Shown here piece by piece: positions 1-6,566 of a stretch of 11,999 bases of DNA. Origin of the DNA: an uncultured Lachnospiraceae bacterium (GTDB taxonomy: Bacteria; Bacillota_A; Clostridia; Lachnospirales; Lachnospiraceae); assembly GCA_910585655.1 (NCBI GenBank), contig CAJUFW010000105.1:1-11999 (forward strand). Reading direction: 5' to 3'. The position numbers were made by a program, and so were the translations under genes. How positions within the stretch are numbered: the stretch's first letter is position 1; the number at the start of each line of letters is the position of its first letter. Under the pieces are notes generated by a model. The model was not told where the DNA came from and searched no databases. It worked only from the letters and a program-made list of their open reading frames with translations.

Positions 1-52
1 AATAGATTATAGGGCATCTGGAAAAATTGTACAAGTGTTTTTATAGGATTTC

Positions 53-228
53 TTGTAGGATAGGAAAGTTCTCCGGAGGATGCGCACTTCGTGCCTAAGG
101 AAAATGTCTGCTGACGCAGACGCGCTTCGGCGCGAGAATTCCACTTTGTAGAATTCTTTTTCATAGAAAAGTGGAACGCTGCGGGAACTCTTCCGGAATC
201 GGAAAGGAACACGGTTTGTTGTATGATA
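53..228. repeat. Hairpin-rich intergenic repeat element (candidate)
   Basis: This non-coding stretch is packed with short inverted repeats. They are CTCCGGAG (71-78), GCAC-TTC-GTGC (84-94), TCTGC-TGAC-GCAGA (107-120), CGCGC-TTCG-GCGCG (121-134, a classic C(UUCG)G tetraloop hairpin), and a 9-bp stem TTCCACTTT (139-147) with AAAGTGGAA (168-176). GAATTC occurs twice (137-141 region and 151-156). A near-identical 10-mer, TTGTAGGATA (53-62) and TTGTATGATA (219-228), flanks the block, and a third copy lies at 10001-10010. A minus-strand open frame crosses the block, but its sequence simply follows the hairpins and it has no recognisable domain, so I do not call a gene. The structure resembles small dispersed palindromic repeats of Clostridia; that identity is inference. 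No FapR- or FabT-like operator was recognised here. Confidence 0.45.
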
Positions 229-284
229 AGGCGCGACAGGCACAGAGCCGTATAGAATTTTTACACAAAAACAAAAAAGAAAAC

Positions 285-290
285 AGGAGG
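285..290 (+). promoter_or_regulatory. Strong ribosome binding site of acpP
   Basis: A perfect AGGAGG lies 8 nt before the acpP ATG at 299. It follows an A-rich leader (about 260-284), as expected for a highly translated gene. A TATAGAAT sequence at 251-258 could be a -10 box, but no -35 box at proper spacing is visible, so the operon promoter is not assigned. Confidence 0.85.
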
Positions 291-298
291 AACATAAT

Positions 299-520
299 AT
301 GTATTTTGATTTAATAGCAAAAATTGTTTCGGAGCGTACAGGATGTGACGTAGCAACGGTAAAGCCGGAGAGTACCTTTTCGGAACTGGGAATTGATTCT
401 CTGGATACAGTAGAACTTTTGATGAATTTGGAAGATGAAATCGGGATAGAGATTGAACTGGATCAAAAGGTAGAAACAGTAGCGGATCTGGACAAATTCA
501 TCCAGAGTAAGCAGGGTTAA
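299..520 (+). CDS. acpP: Acyl carrier protein
   Basis: ACP is the small acidic cytosolic carrier that holds the growing acyl chain on a 4'-phosphopantetheine arm and shuttles it between the FASII enzymes. The product is 73 aa, normal for the family. The phosphopantetheine site is the GIDSLD motif at residues 31-36, with Ser34 the modified residue, followed by the acidic recognition helix (DTVELLMNLEDEIG). The start is fixed by AGGAGG 8 nt upstream. It is the first gene of the cluster, and fabK begins 4 nt after its stop, so carrier and enzymes are probably made from one transcript. Nothing in the sequence is unusual. A specialised ACP from a polyketide cluster is unlikely because every neighbour is a primary FASII gene. 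Confidence 0.97.
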   Translation: MYFDLIAKIVSERTGCDVATVKPESTFSELGIDSLDTVELLMNLEDEIGIEIELDQKVETVADLDKFIQSKQG

Positions 521-524
521 GATT

Positions 525-1472
525 ATGATAGCATCCGTACTTTGTGAATTACTGAATATCCGCTATCCGCTGTTTCAGGGCGGTATGGCGTGGATTGCAG
601 ACGGAAGGCTGGCAGCGGCGGTCTCTGAGGGCGGCGGTCTTGGGATCATTGCTGCCGGGAACGCTTCAGGGGAATATGTCAGGGAGCAGATTGCCGTCGC
701 CAGATCACTGACGAAGGCTCCGATTGGAGTAAACATCATGCTGATGAGCCCTTTTGCAGATGAGGTAGCGCAGGTGGTAGCAGAAGAAAGGGTAGAGGTA
801 GTTACGACAGGAGCCGGCAACCCTTCTGCTTATATGGAAACCTGGAAGAAGGCGGGCATCAAGGTGATCCCGGTAGTAGCTTCCGTGGCGATGGCAAAGC
901 TGATGACCCGTCTGGGAGCCGCTGCGTTGATTGCAGAAGGCGGAGAAAGCGGCGGTCATGTGGGAGAACTGACTACGATGGTATTGGTGCCTCAGATCTG
1001 CGATGCGACCTCCTTGCCGGTTCTGGCTGCCGGAGGGATTGCAGACGGCAGAGGAGTAGCCGCTGCCTTTATGCTGGGCGCCTGCGGCGTACAGATGGGA
1101 ACGCGTTTTTTAAGCGCTGTGGAATGTAACATTCATCCTTCCTATAAGGAAAAGATTTTAAAGGCGACAGACCTTTGTACCATGGTGACAGGAAAACGGC
1201 TGGGGCATCCGGTTCGTAGCCTGCGGACGCCATTTGCCAGGATGTATTCCAAGGCAGAATACGGCGGTATGCCGGACGAGGAGCTGGAAGCTTTAGGCGC
1301 AGGCGCTCTGCGGGCTGCCGTACAGGAAGGGAACAACGAAAAAGGATGTTTTCTTTCCGGTCAGGTTGCCGCGATGGTGAAAAAGGAGCAGCCAGCCGCT
1401 GAAATAATAAGAGAGGTTATGGAGGAGGCAGAACCGCTTCTCCTAAGGGCGTCACAATGGATCAGAAACTAG
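525..1472 (+). CDS. fabK: Enoyl-ACP reductase II (FMN-dependent, FabK)
   Basis: FabK is a flavoprotein that reduces trans-2-enoyl-ACP, the last step of each elongation round; it replaces FabI in many Firmicutes and is known to be insensitive to triclosan. The protein is 315 aa, close to the roughly 320 of the pneumococcal enzyme. It has the nitronate monooxygenase-like TIM-barrel signatures: NIRYPLFQGGMAW (11-23), GAGNPS (96-101), the EGGESGGHVGELTTM segment (138-152) whose His145 corresponds to the essential His144 of S. pneumoniae FabK, and the phosphate-binding AAGGIADGRG (168-177) and GVQMGTRF (188-195). AGGG at 513-516 overlaps the end of acpP and serves as a modest ribosome site. The last 16 nt overlap fabD. 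A nitronate monooxygenase is the alternative by homology, but the FASII context and the N-terminal FQGGMAW signature favour FabK. Confidence 0.95.
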   Translation: MIASVLCELLNIRYPLFQGGMAWIADGRLAAAVSEGGGLGIIAAGNASGEYVREQIAVARSLTKAPIGVNIMLMSPFADEVAQVVAEERVEVVTTGAGNPSAYMETWKKAGIKVIPVVASVAMAKLMTRLGAAALIAEGGESGGHVGELTTMVLVPQICDATSLPVLAAGGIADGRGVAAAFMLGACGVQMGTRFLSAVECNIHPSYKEKILKATDLCTMVTGKRLGHPVRSLRTPFARMYSKAEYGGMPDEELEALGAGALRAAVQEGNNEKGCFLSGQVAAMVKKEQPAAEIIREVMEEAEPLLLRASQWIRN

Positions 1473-2368
1473 CTTTTTTATGTTCCGGACAGGGCGATCA
1501 GTATCCAGGCATGGGAGAGGAGCTGGTAAAGCATTATCCGGCGGCAGCCGCAGTCTATGAATGCTGCGATGCCATCCGCCCAGGCACTTCCAGGCAATGC
1601 TTTAGCGGAACAGAAGAGGAATTGAAGGAAACCAAAAATACACAGCCCTGCCTGTTTGCCCTGGAATTGGCAGCAGCGGAAATACTGCAAAAAAAGGGCG
1701 TTGTCCCGGTGGCGGTAGCAGGCTTTTCACTAGGAGAGGTAGCGGCGGCGACGATCAGCGGACTGTTTGATTTGGAAACAGGCTTCCGTCTGGTATGCAA
1801 AAGGGGAGAGCTGATGCAGCGGGAAGCAGAACGATACGAAGCCAGGATGGCGGTAGTGCTAAAGCTCTCTTCGGAACAAGTCGAAGCATGTTGCGCAAAA
1901 TATCCTGACGTATATCCGGTCAACTACAACTGTCCAGGACAGATTACCGTTTCCGGTCTTGGCAGTCAGATGGAGGAATTTTTGACTGAGATAAAAGCGC
2001 AGGGAGGCAGGATAGTACCACTAAAGGTAGGAGGCGCGTTTCATTCTCCGTTTATGGAAGAGGCGGCAAAAGCGTTTGCTAAAGAACTGGAAAAAGCAGA
2101 ATTAAAAGAAAGATCCATTCCTCTTTATGCAAACCGGACTGCCGGGCTTTATCCTTGCGCCGCGGCAGATGTGATAGAACTGCTTTCGACTCAGATCAGC
2201 AGCCCGGTACTCTGGGAACGGCTGATTCGCCGGATGATTGCCGACGGAATCAATACCTTTGTAGAATTAGGACCTGGAAAGACCTTGACCAATATGATGA
2301 AAAAAATAGATGCAAACGTGACAGCCTATACCATGGCTGACTATTTGGCGGAGGTAGAAGGATGTTAA
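1457..2368 (+). CDS. fabD: Malonyl-CoA:ACP S-malonyltransferase
   Basis: FabD moves malonyl from CoA to ACP to give the extender unit used by FabF. The 303-aa protein has the usual length and the ferredoxin-like/hydrolase fold signatures. Visible are Gln12 in GQG, the nucleophile Ser91 in GFSLGE (89-94), Arg116 in the KRGELMQ segment that binds the malonyl carboxylate, NYNCPGQ (157-162), catalytic His196 in FHSPFM, Gln246 in STQISSPVLW, and ELGPGKTL (270-277). Two sites differ from the textbook family: the elbow reads GFSLG where GHSxG is usual, and the N-terminal motif reads SGQGDQ rather than PGQGSQ. All catalytic residues remain, so activity is expected. The start overlaps fabK by 16 nt, with AAGGG (1445-1449) as ribosome site; fabG overlaps its end by 7 nt, which suggests translational coupling. 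Confidence 0.95.
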   Translation: MDQKLAFLCSGQGDQYPGMGEELVKHYPAAAAVYECCDAIRPGTSRQCFSGTEEELKETKNTQPCLFALELAAAEILQKKGVVPVAVAGFSLGEVAAATISGLFDLETGFRLVCKRGELMQREAERYEARMAVVLKLSSEQVEACCAKYPDVYPVNYNCPGQITVSGLGSQMEEFLTEIKAQGGRIVPLKVGGAFHSPFMEEAAKAFAKELEKAELKERSIPLYANRTAGLYPCAAADVIELLSTQISSPVLWERLIRRMIADGINTFVELGPGKTLTNMMKKIDANVTAYTMADYLAEVEGC

Positions 2369-3090
2369 AAGGAAAAACGGCTGTGATAACCGGAGGTTCC
2401 AGAGGAATCGGCGCCGCAATTGCCTGCAAGCTGGCATCTTTGGGAGCCGATATTGCAGTTTTATACGCAGGAAATACTACAGCAGCAGAAGAAGTTTGTA
2501 AAACCTGCCGGACAGAACATGGAGTAACGGCAAAGGCGTATCAGTGCGATGTATCGGATTTTACCGCAGTCAAGGAAACGATAGAACAAATCAAGGCAGA
2601 TTTTGATACCATACATATTTTGGTAAATAACGCAGGTATCACAAGGGACGGATTGATTGCCCGGATGAAGGAAGAAGATTTTGACATGGTGCTGGATACG
2701 AACCTGAAAGGAGCCTTCCATATGATTCGTCATTGTACGGGATTATTTTTAAAAAATCGAGAAGGCTGTATCATCAACATCAGTTCGGTGTCCGGACTGG
2801 CAGGAAACGCCGGGCAAAGCAACTATGCGGCTTCTAAGGCAGGGCTGATTGGTCTTACCAAATCCGTAGCAAAGGAACTTGCCCCTCGTGGAATTCGTTG
2901 CAATGCGATTGCCCCGGGCTTTATTGCAACGGATATGACACAGAACCAGACAGACAATCCGCTGCTGCAAAACATTCCTCTAGGCAGAATAGGAACGGCG
3001 GACGAGGTAGCAGAAGCCGCTGCCTTTTTGGCAACTGCCGGATATGTTACCGGCGAGGTGATCCGCGTAGACGGCGGGATGGCAATGTAG
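2362..3090 (+). CDS. fabG: 3-oxoacyl-ACP reductase (NADPH)
   Basis: FabG reduces 3-ketoacyl-ACP to 3-hydroxyacyl-ACP, the second step of the elongation cycle. The 242-aa protein is a classical short-chain dehydrogenase/reductase. It has the cofactor motif ITGGSRGIG (9-17), NNAG (89-92), and the catalytic tetrad Asn114 (NLKG), Ser142 (ISSVSG), Tyr155 and Lys159 (YAASK). The C-terminal PGFI(A)TDMT and GEVIRVDGG stretches are typical of FabG. The ATG lies inside the last codons of fabD, and GGAGG at 2350-2354 sits 7 nt upstream. The position between fabD and fabF, in the order known from other Firmicutes, distinguishes it from the many other SDR enzymes. Confidence 0.96.
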   Translation: MLKGKTAVITGGSRGIGAAIACKLASLGADIAVLYAGNTTAAEEVCKTCRTEHGVTAKAYQCDVSDFTAVKETIEQIKADFDTIHILVNNAGITRDGLIARMKEEDFDMVLDTNLKGAFHMIRHCTGLFLKNREGCIINISSVSGLAGNAGQSNYAASKAGLIGLTKSVAKELAPRGIRCNAIAPGFIATDMTQNQTDNPLLQNIPLGRIGTADEVAEAAAFLATAGYVTGEVIRVDGGMAM

Positions 3091-3131
3091 AAGGATAGAA
3101 CAGGCAGGGCGGCAAGAAGGAAGGGAAAAAG

Positions 3132-4373
3132 ATGACAGGTGAAAATAGAAGAGTAGTTGTAACAGGAATCGGCGCGGTCACTCCGTTAGGAAATGATACG
3201 AAGACAACCTGGGAGGGCTTAAAGTCCGGAAAAAACGGAATCGCTCCGATAACCTTATTTAATACAGAAGGCTATAAGGCAAAGCTCGGCGCAGAAGTAA
3301 AGGGATTTGAGCCAAAGGATTATCTGGAAGTCAATGATGTGCTGCGGACGGATCGTTATACGCAATTAGCAGTAGCGGCAGCCCAGCAGGCAGTAGAAGA
3401 AAGCGGAATCGAAGGAACAGTCGAGCCGGAGCGTTTTTCCGTCTGGTTCGGCACCGGCATTGGCGGCATTGATACCTTTGAAAAAGAACATACCAAACTG
3501 ATGGAAAAGGGTCCGCGTCGGGTATCCGCTTTGTTTATTCCGATGATGATCGCCAATATGGCAGCCGGAATGATTGCGATCCGCCATGATTGCAGGGGGT
3601 CTGCCATGCCGGCAGTTACCGCCTGCGCATCCGGATCCAACGCTATTGGAGAGGCGATGCGTTTGATTCGTCATGGCTATGCGGACGCAGTCATCAGCGG
3701 CGGAGCGGAGGCATCGATTTCGGCTTCCGGAGTAGCAGGTTTTATCAATATGCAGGCATTGTCTACCTCCGAGGATCCGGATGCGGCTTCTCTGCCGTTT
3801 GATAAGCGTCGGGGTGGTTTTGTGATTGGAGAAGGGGCGGTCGCGCTGGTGTTGGAGGAATACGAACATGCCAGAAAGCGGGGAGCTACCATTTACGGAG
3901 AGGTCTGCGGCTATGGCTCTACCTGTGACGCTTACCATATTACGGCTCCTCACCCGGAGGCGAGAGGCGGAGCCAGAGCGATGACAGAAGCGATGGCAGA
4001 GGCAGGCTATCAGGAAAGAGAAACCGTGTATATCAACGCGCATGGAACAGGTACGCCGATGAACGATGTTCTGGAAACCATGGCGATTAAAAAGGCGTTA
4101 GGTGAAGAGGCGGCAAAAAGAGCCTATATCAGTTCCACCAAGTCCATGACCGGGCATATGTTGGGAGCGGCTGGGGCAATCGAGGCGTTGGCGTGTCTGT
4201 TTGCTTTAAAGGAAGGAGTCCTTCCTCCGACGATTAATTTAAAGGAACCGGATGAGGCGTGCGATCTAAACTATGTGCCGAATACAGCAGTAAAAGCTGA
4301 CGTTGATCTGGCGCTGTCCAATTCGTTGGGCTTTGGCGGTCACAACGCTTGTCTGGCTTTTAGAAAGGTGTAA
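3132..4373 (+). CDS. fabF: 3-oxoacyl-ACP synthase II (KAS II)
   Basis: FabF condenses malonyl-ACP with acyl-ACP, lengthening the chain by two carbons with loss of CO2. The protein is 413 aa, the normal KAS II length. The catalytic set is complete: Cys165 in TACASGSNAIGEA, His304 in NAHGTGTPMND, Lys337 in STKSMTGH and His342 in GHMLGAAGA. The C-terminal SNSLGFGGHNACL (396-408) is also typical. A 41-nt gap separates it from fabG, the longest within the fab part of the cluster, and GAAGGAAGGG (about 3116-3125) gives a clear ribosome site. accB begins 3 nt after its stop. FabB is the alternative KAS, but the motif wording and Firmicute context fit FabF. FabH, the chain-starting synthase, is not in this window, so priming must rely on a gene elsewhere. 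Confidence 0.97.
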   Translation: MTGENRRVVVTGIGAVTPLGNDTKTTWEGLKSGKNGIAPITLFNTEGYKAKLGAEVKGFEPKDYLEVNDVLRTDRYTQLAVAAAQQAVEESGIEGTVEPERFSVWFGTGIGGIDTFEKEHTKLMEKGPRRVSALFIPMMIANMAAGMIAIRHDCRGSAMPAVTACASGSNAIGEAMRLIRHGYADAVISGGAEASISASGVAGFINMQALSTSEDPDAASLPFDKRRGGFVIGEGAVALVLEEYEHARKRGATIYGEVCGYGSTCDAYHITAPHPEARGGARAMTEAMAEAGYQERETVYINAHGTGTPMNDVLETMAIKKALGEEAAKRAYISSTKSMTGHMLGAAGAIEALACLFALKEGVLPPTINLKEPDEACDLNYVPNTAVKADVDLALSNSLGFGGHNACLAFRKV

Positions 4374-4376
4374 GCG

Positions 4377-4820
4377 ATGAAGGAAACAGATATCCGTAAA
4401 TATGCAGAACTGATGCAGGAATTAGGCTTAACCGGCTTAGAGATCACAGAAGATAATAAAAAGGTACGTTTAGAACGGACGCCAGCCGCAGAAGTCAGAG
4501 AGATCGCCGCGCCAAAAACGGTTTTCGTATCGGATCCTCAAACCGGGGAAGCAGGAGGGGAAACCGTGGAAAGCGGCTGTATGGCAGTGCGCTCTCCTCT
4601 GGTGGGAATCTTTTACGCTGCCTCTGCGGAAAATGCCGCTCCTTATGTGTCGATAGGGGATTCGGTAAAAAAGGGGCAGGTGCTTTGTCTGGTAGAAGCG
4701 ATGAAGCTGATGAATGAAATCGTAGCGGAGGAAGACGGCGTAATAGCAAAGATCTGTGTGACAAATGGTCAGGTCGTAGAATACGGCACGGAGCTGTTCC
4801 AGATAAGACGGGCAGGCTGA
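4377..4820 (+). CDS. accB: Biotin carboxyl carrier protein of acetyl-CoA carboxylase
   Basis: AccB carries the biotin that accepts CO2 from AccC and delivers it to the AccDA transferase in malonyl-CoA synthesis. The product is 147 aa. Residues 1-35 form the usual N-terminal segment (ITEDNKKVRLER), 36-68 look like a flexible Ala/Glu/Pro-containing linker, and 70-145 make the biotinyl domain. The biotinylation motif EAMKLMNE (107-114) puts biotin on Lys110, and SPLVGIFY (73-80) forms the matching half of the hammerhead fold. It starts 3 nt after fabF, with AAAGGTG (4364-4370) inside the end of fabF as ribosome site. Lying between fabF and fabZ, it shows the interleaving of acc and fab genes typical of Clostridia. 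It could only be confused with another biotinyl carrier, and accC, accD and accA follow directly. Confidence 0.96.
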   Translation: MKETDIRKYAELMQELGLTGLEITEDNKKVRLERTPAAEVREIAAPKTVFVSDPQTGEAGGETVESGCMAVRSPLVGIFYAASAENAAPYVSIGDSVKKGQVLCLVEAMKLMNEIVAEEDGVIAKICVTNGQVVEYGTELFQIRRAG

Positions 4821-4834
4821 CAGAAGGAGTATTT

Positions 4835-5251
4835 ATGAACCGAGAAGAAATCAAACAAATATTGCCTCATCGGGAGCCAATGCTGCTTTTGGATGGCGTA
4901 GAAGAAAAGGATGGCGTGGCTGTCGGAACCTATACGGTTCGCGGGGATGAATTTTTCCTGCAGGGGCATTTTCCAGGGCATCCGGTAGTGCCGGGAGTGA
5001 TTCTTTGTGAAATGCTGGCTCAGACGGCTTGTATTCTGATGAAGGACGTCTTAAAAGAAGGACAACTCCCCGCATATACCGGCTTAAATAACGTCAAATT
5101 CCGTTCTCCGGTTGGAGTAGGGGATCAGGTGGAGACTTCCTGTTATATCAAACGGTCAAAGCATCCTTTTTATTTTGCAGAAGGGACGGTGAAGGTAGGG
5201 GAACGGCTCTGTGTAGCCGGAGAGTTTTCCTTTGCCGTAACGGGAGAATAG
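4835..5251 (+). CDS. fabZ: 3-hydroxyacyl-ACP dehydratase
   Basis: FabZ removes water from 3-hydroxyacyl-ACP to give trans-2-enoyl-ACP, the substrate of FabK. The 138-aa protein is a single hot-dog domain of normal length. It starts with the family's IKQILPHREPMLLLD (6-20). The active-site helix GHFPGHPVVPGVILCEMLAQ (44-63) holds catalytic His45 and Glu59, spaced 14 residues apart as in characterised enzymes. A clear AAGGAG (4824-4829) lies 5 nt before the ATG. No fabA-like isomerase is present in the window, so if unsaturated fatty acids are made the isomerising enzyme must be elsewhere or this FabZ must do it; the sequence cannot decide that. Confidence 0.96.
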   Translation: MNREEIKQILPHREPMLLLDGVEEKDGVAVGTYTVRGDEFFLQGHFPGHPVVPGVILCEMLAQTACILMKDVLKEGQLPAYTGLNNVKFRSPVGVGDQVETSCYIKRSKHPFYFAEGTVKVGERLCVAGEFSFAVTGE

Positions 5252-5254
5252 CAT

Positions 5255-6562
5255 ATGTTTTCAAAAATATTGATTGCCAACCGAGGAGAAATCGCTGTTC
5301 GTATCATACGAGCCTGTAAGGAAATGGGAGTCGCCACCGTAGCGGTGTATTCAGAGGCGGATAAGAATGCCCTCCATGTAGCGTTAGCTGACCAGAGCTA
5401 TTGCATTGGCAGTGCAGAGGCCTCCGAGAGCTATTTGAACGAAAATCAGATCATCAGCACGGCGATTTTGGCAGGCGCTCAGGCGATTCATCCAGGCTAT
5501 GGCTTCCTTTCAGAAAATGCCCACTTTGCCAGGCTTTGCCGGAAAAACGGGCTGGTGTTTATCGGACCGGCTCCTGACAGTATGGAACGGCTGAGCGATA
5601 AGGCAGCGTTAAAAGAGCTGATAAGCGGTACAGGGCTTTCCGTGATTCCCGGTACAAAGGCACTTTCCTCGATAGAGGAAGCAGTAAAGGCAGGGGAACG
5701 GATCGGATATCCGCTGATGCTAAAGGCGTGCGCAGGCGGCGGCGGACGAGGGATTCGTCTGATCAGAGAGGCGTCTGAACTGGAAGAGGCTTATGTCCAG
5801 GCGTCCGGTGAGGCGCTGGCAGCGTTTGGAGACGGCAGCGTCTATCTGGAAAAATATATTTTCCCTGCCCGGCATGTAGAGCTTCAGATGCTGGCAGACG
5901 AAGAGGGGCATGTGGTCTGTCTGGGGGATCGTGACTGTTCGCTGCAACGGCGCAACCAGAAGCTGATTGAGGAAACGCCTTCCCCGGCAGTAAACGACCA
6001 GCAAAGAGAAGCACTGATACAGAACGCAGCAGAAGCCGTGAAAAAAATCGGCTATGTCGGGGCAGGAACGTTGGAATTTCTTCTGGATCAGGCAGGAAAT
6101 TTCTGGTTTATGGAGATGAACGTCCGGCTGCAGGTAGAACACTGTGTAACAGAAATGCTTACCGGGTACGACCTGGTAAAATGGCAGATTCGGATTGCCG
6201 CGGGAATTCCGCTTTTCTTTACGCAAAAAGATATCAGACTGAACGGATCAGCGATCGAATGCCGGATCAATGCGGCAGGCTGCGGGACGCTGCGGATGCT
6301 CCATGTGCCGGGCGGCCCTTCCGTACGCTTTGACACCTGTCTGGTGGAGGGGACGGTAGTATCGCCGTATTACGATTCCCTTTTGGGAAAGCTGATTGTC
6401 CATGCGGCAACGAGAGAAGAAGCGTTAAGAAAGATGCGCGCTTCTTTATGCGAGCTGGTGATTGACGGAATTGCCACAAATATTGAAGAACAATTGCAGA
6501 TCGTAGAGGACGAACGATTTTCGTCGGGCAGCTACGATCTGACGTTTATGGGAAACAGGTGA
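5255..6562 (+). CDS. accC: Biotin carboxylase subunit of acetyl-CoA carboxylase
   Basis: AccC uses ATP and bicarbonate to carboxylate the biotin on AccB. The 435-aa protein has the three expected parts: the N-terminal biotin carboxylase domain (KILIANRGEIAVRIIRA, 4-20), the ATP-grasp domain (about 114-310) and the C-terminal domain. Seen are Lys116, Lys157 with the glycine loop AGGGGRG (160-166), HVELQ (207-211), the metal/bicarbonate set Glu287, Asn289, Arg291 and Glu295 in EMNVRLQVEH, and Arg337 in ECRINA. It is about 10 residues shorter than usual. Most of the difference is a contraction after Arg337, where INAAGCGTLRMLHVPGG replaces a longer stretch that normally contains FxPSPGKI. VEHCVTE (294-300) stands for the usual VEHPVTE. 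The reading frame is intact, so this is not a frameshift. It starts 3 nt after fabZ with GGGAG (5242-5246) as ribosome site. Pyruvate carboxylase is ruled out by size. Confidence 0.94.
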   Translation: MFSKILIANRGEIAVRIIRACKEMGVATVAVYSEADKNALHVALADQSYCIGSAEASESYLNENQIISTAILAGAQAIHPGYGFLSENAHFARLCRKNGLVFIGPAPDSMERLSDKAALKELISGTGLSVIPGTKALSSIEEAVKAGERIGYPLMLKACAGGGGRGIRLIREASELEEAYVQASGEALAAFGDGSVYLEKYIFPARHVELQMLADEEGHVVCLGDRDCSLQRRNQKLIEETPSPAVNDQQREALIQNAAEAVKKIGYVGAGTLEFLLDQAGNFWFMEMNVRLQVEHCVTEMLTGYDLVKWQIRIAAGIPLFFTQKDIRLNGSAIECRINAAGCGTLRMLHVPGGPSVRFDTCLVEGTVVSPYYDSLLGKLIVHAATREEALRKMRASLCELVIDGIATNIEEQLQIVEDERFSSGSYDLTFMGNR

Positions 6563-6566
6563 CAAA

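Noticed and set aside
2..46. A plus-strand frame open from the window edge to a TAG at 44-46, possibly the last 14 codons of an upstream gene
   Set aside because: The fragment is too short to show homology or coding bias, and such a short frame could be chance. It may still be real and can be settled by extending the sequence.
222..227. TATGAT as a -10 box of the acpP promoter
   Set aside because: No acceptable -35 sequence is found about 17 nt upstream, and the same TTGTATGATA occurs as part of a repeated block elsewhere.
7..243. A 78-codon open frame on the minus strand upstream of acpP
   Set aside because: It runs straight through the hairpin block, so its sequence reflects the inverted repeats. 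It is basic and Ser/Arg-rich, with no recognisable domain. A spurious frame in a repeat is more likely than a gene.
1422..1456. GGAGGAGG at 1421-1428 as the fabD ribosome site, and its pairing with CTTCTCCT as a regulatory hairpin
   Set aside because: The purine run lies about 28 nt before the fabD ATG, too far to act directly, and AAGGG at 1445-1449 is well placed. The possible hairpin is only about 6 bp with a 10-nt loop.
3366..4043. A 225-codon minus-strand frame opposite fabF
   Set aside because: It lies entirely antisense to a strongly conserved gene, is rich in Arg, His, Cys and Ser as reverse-complement shadows tend to be, and has no domain.
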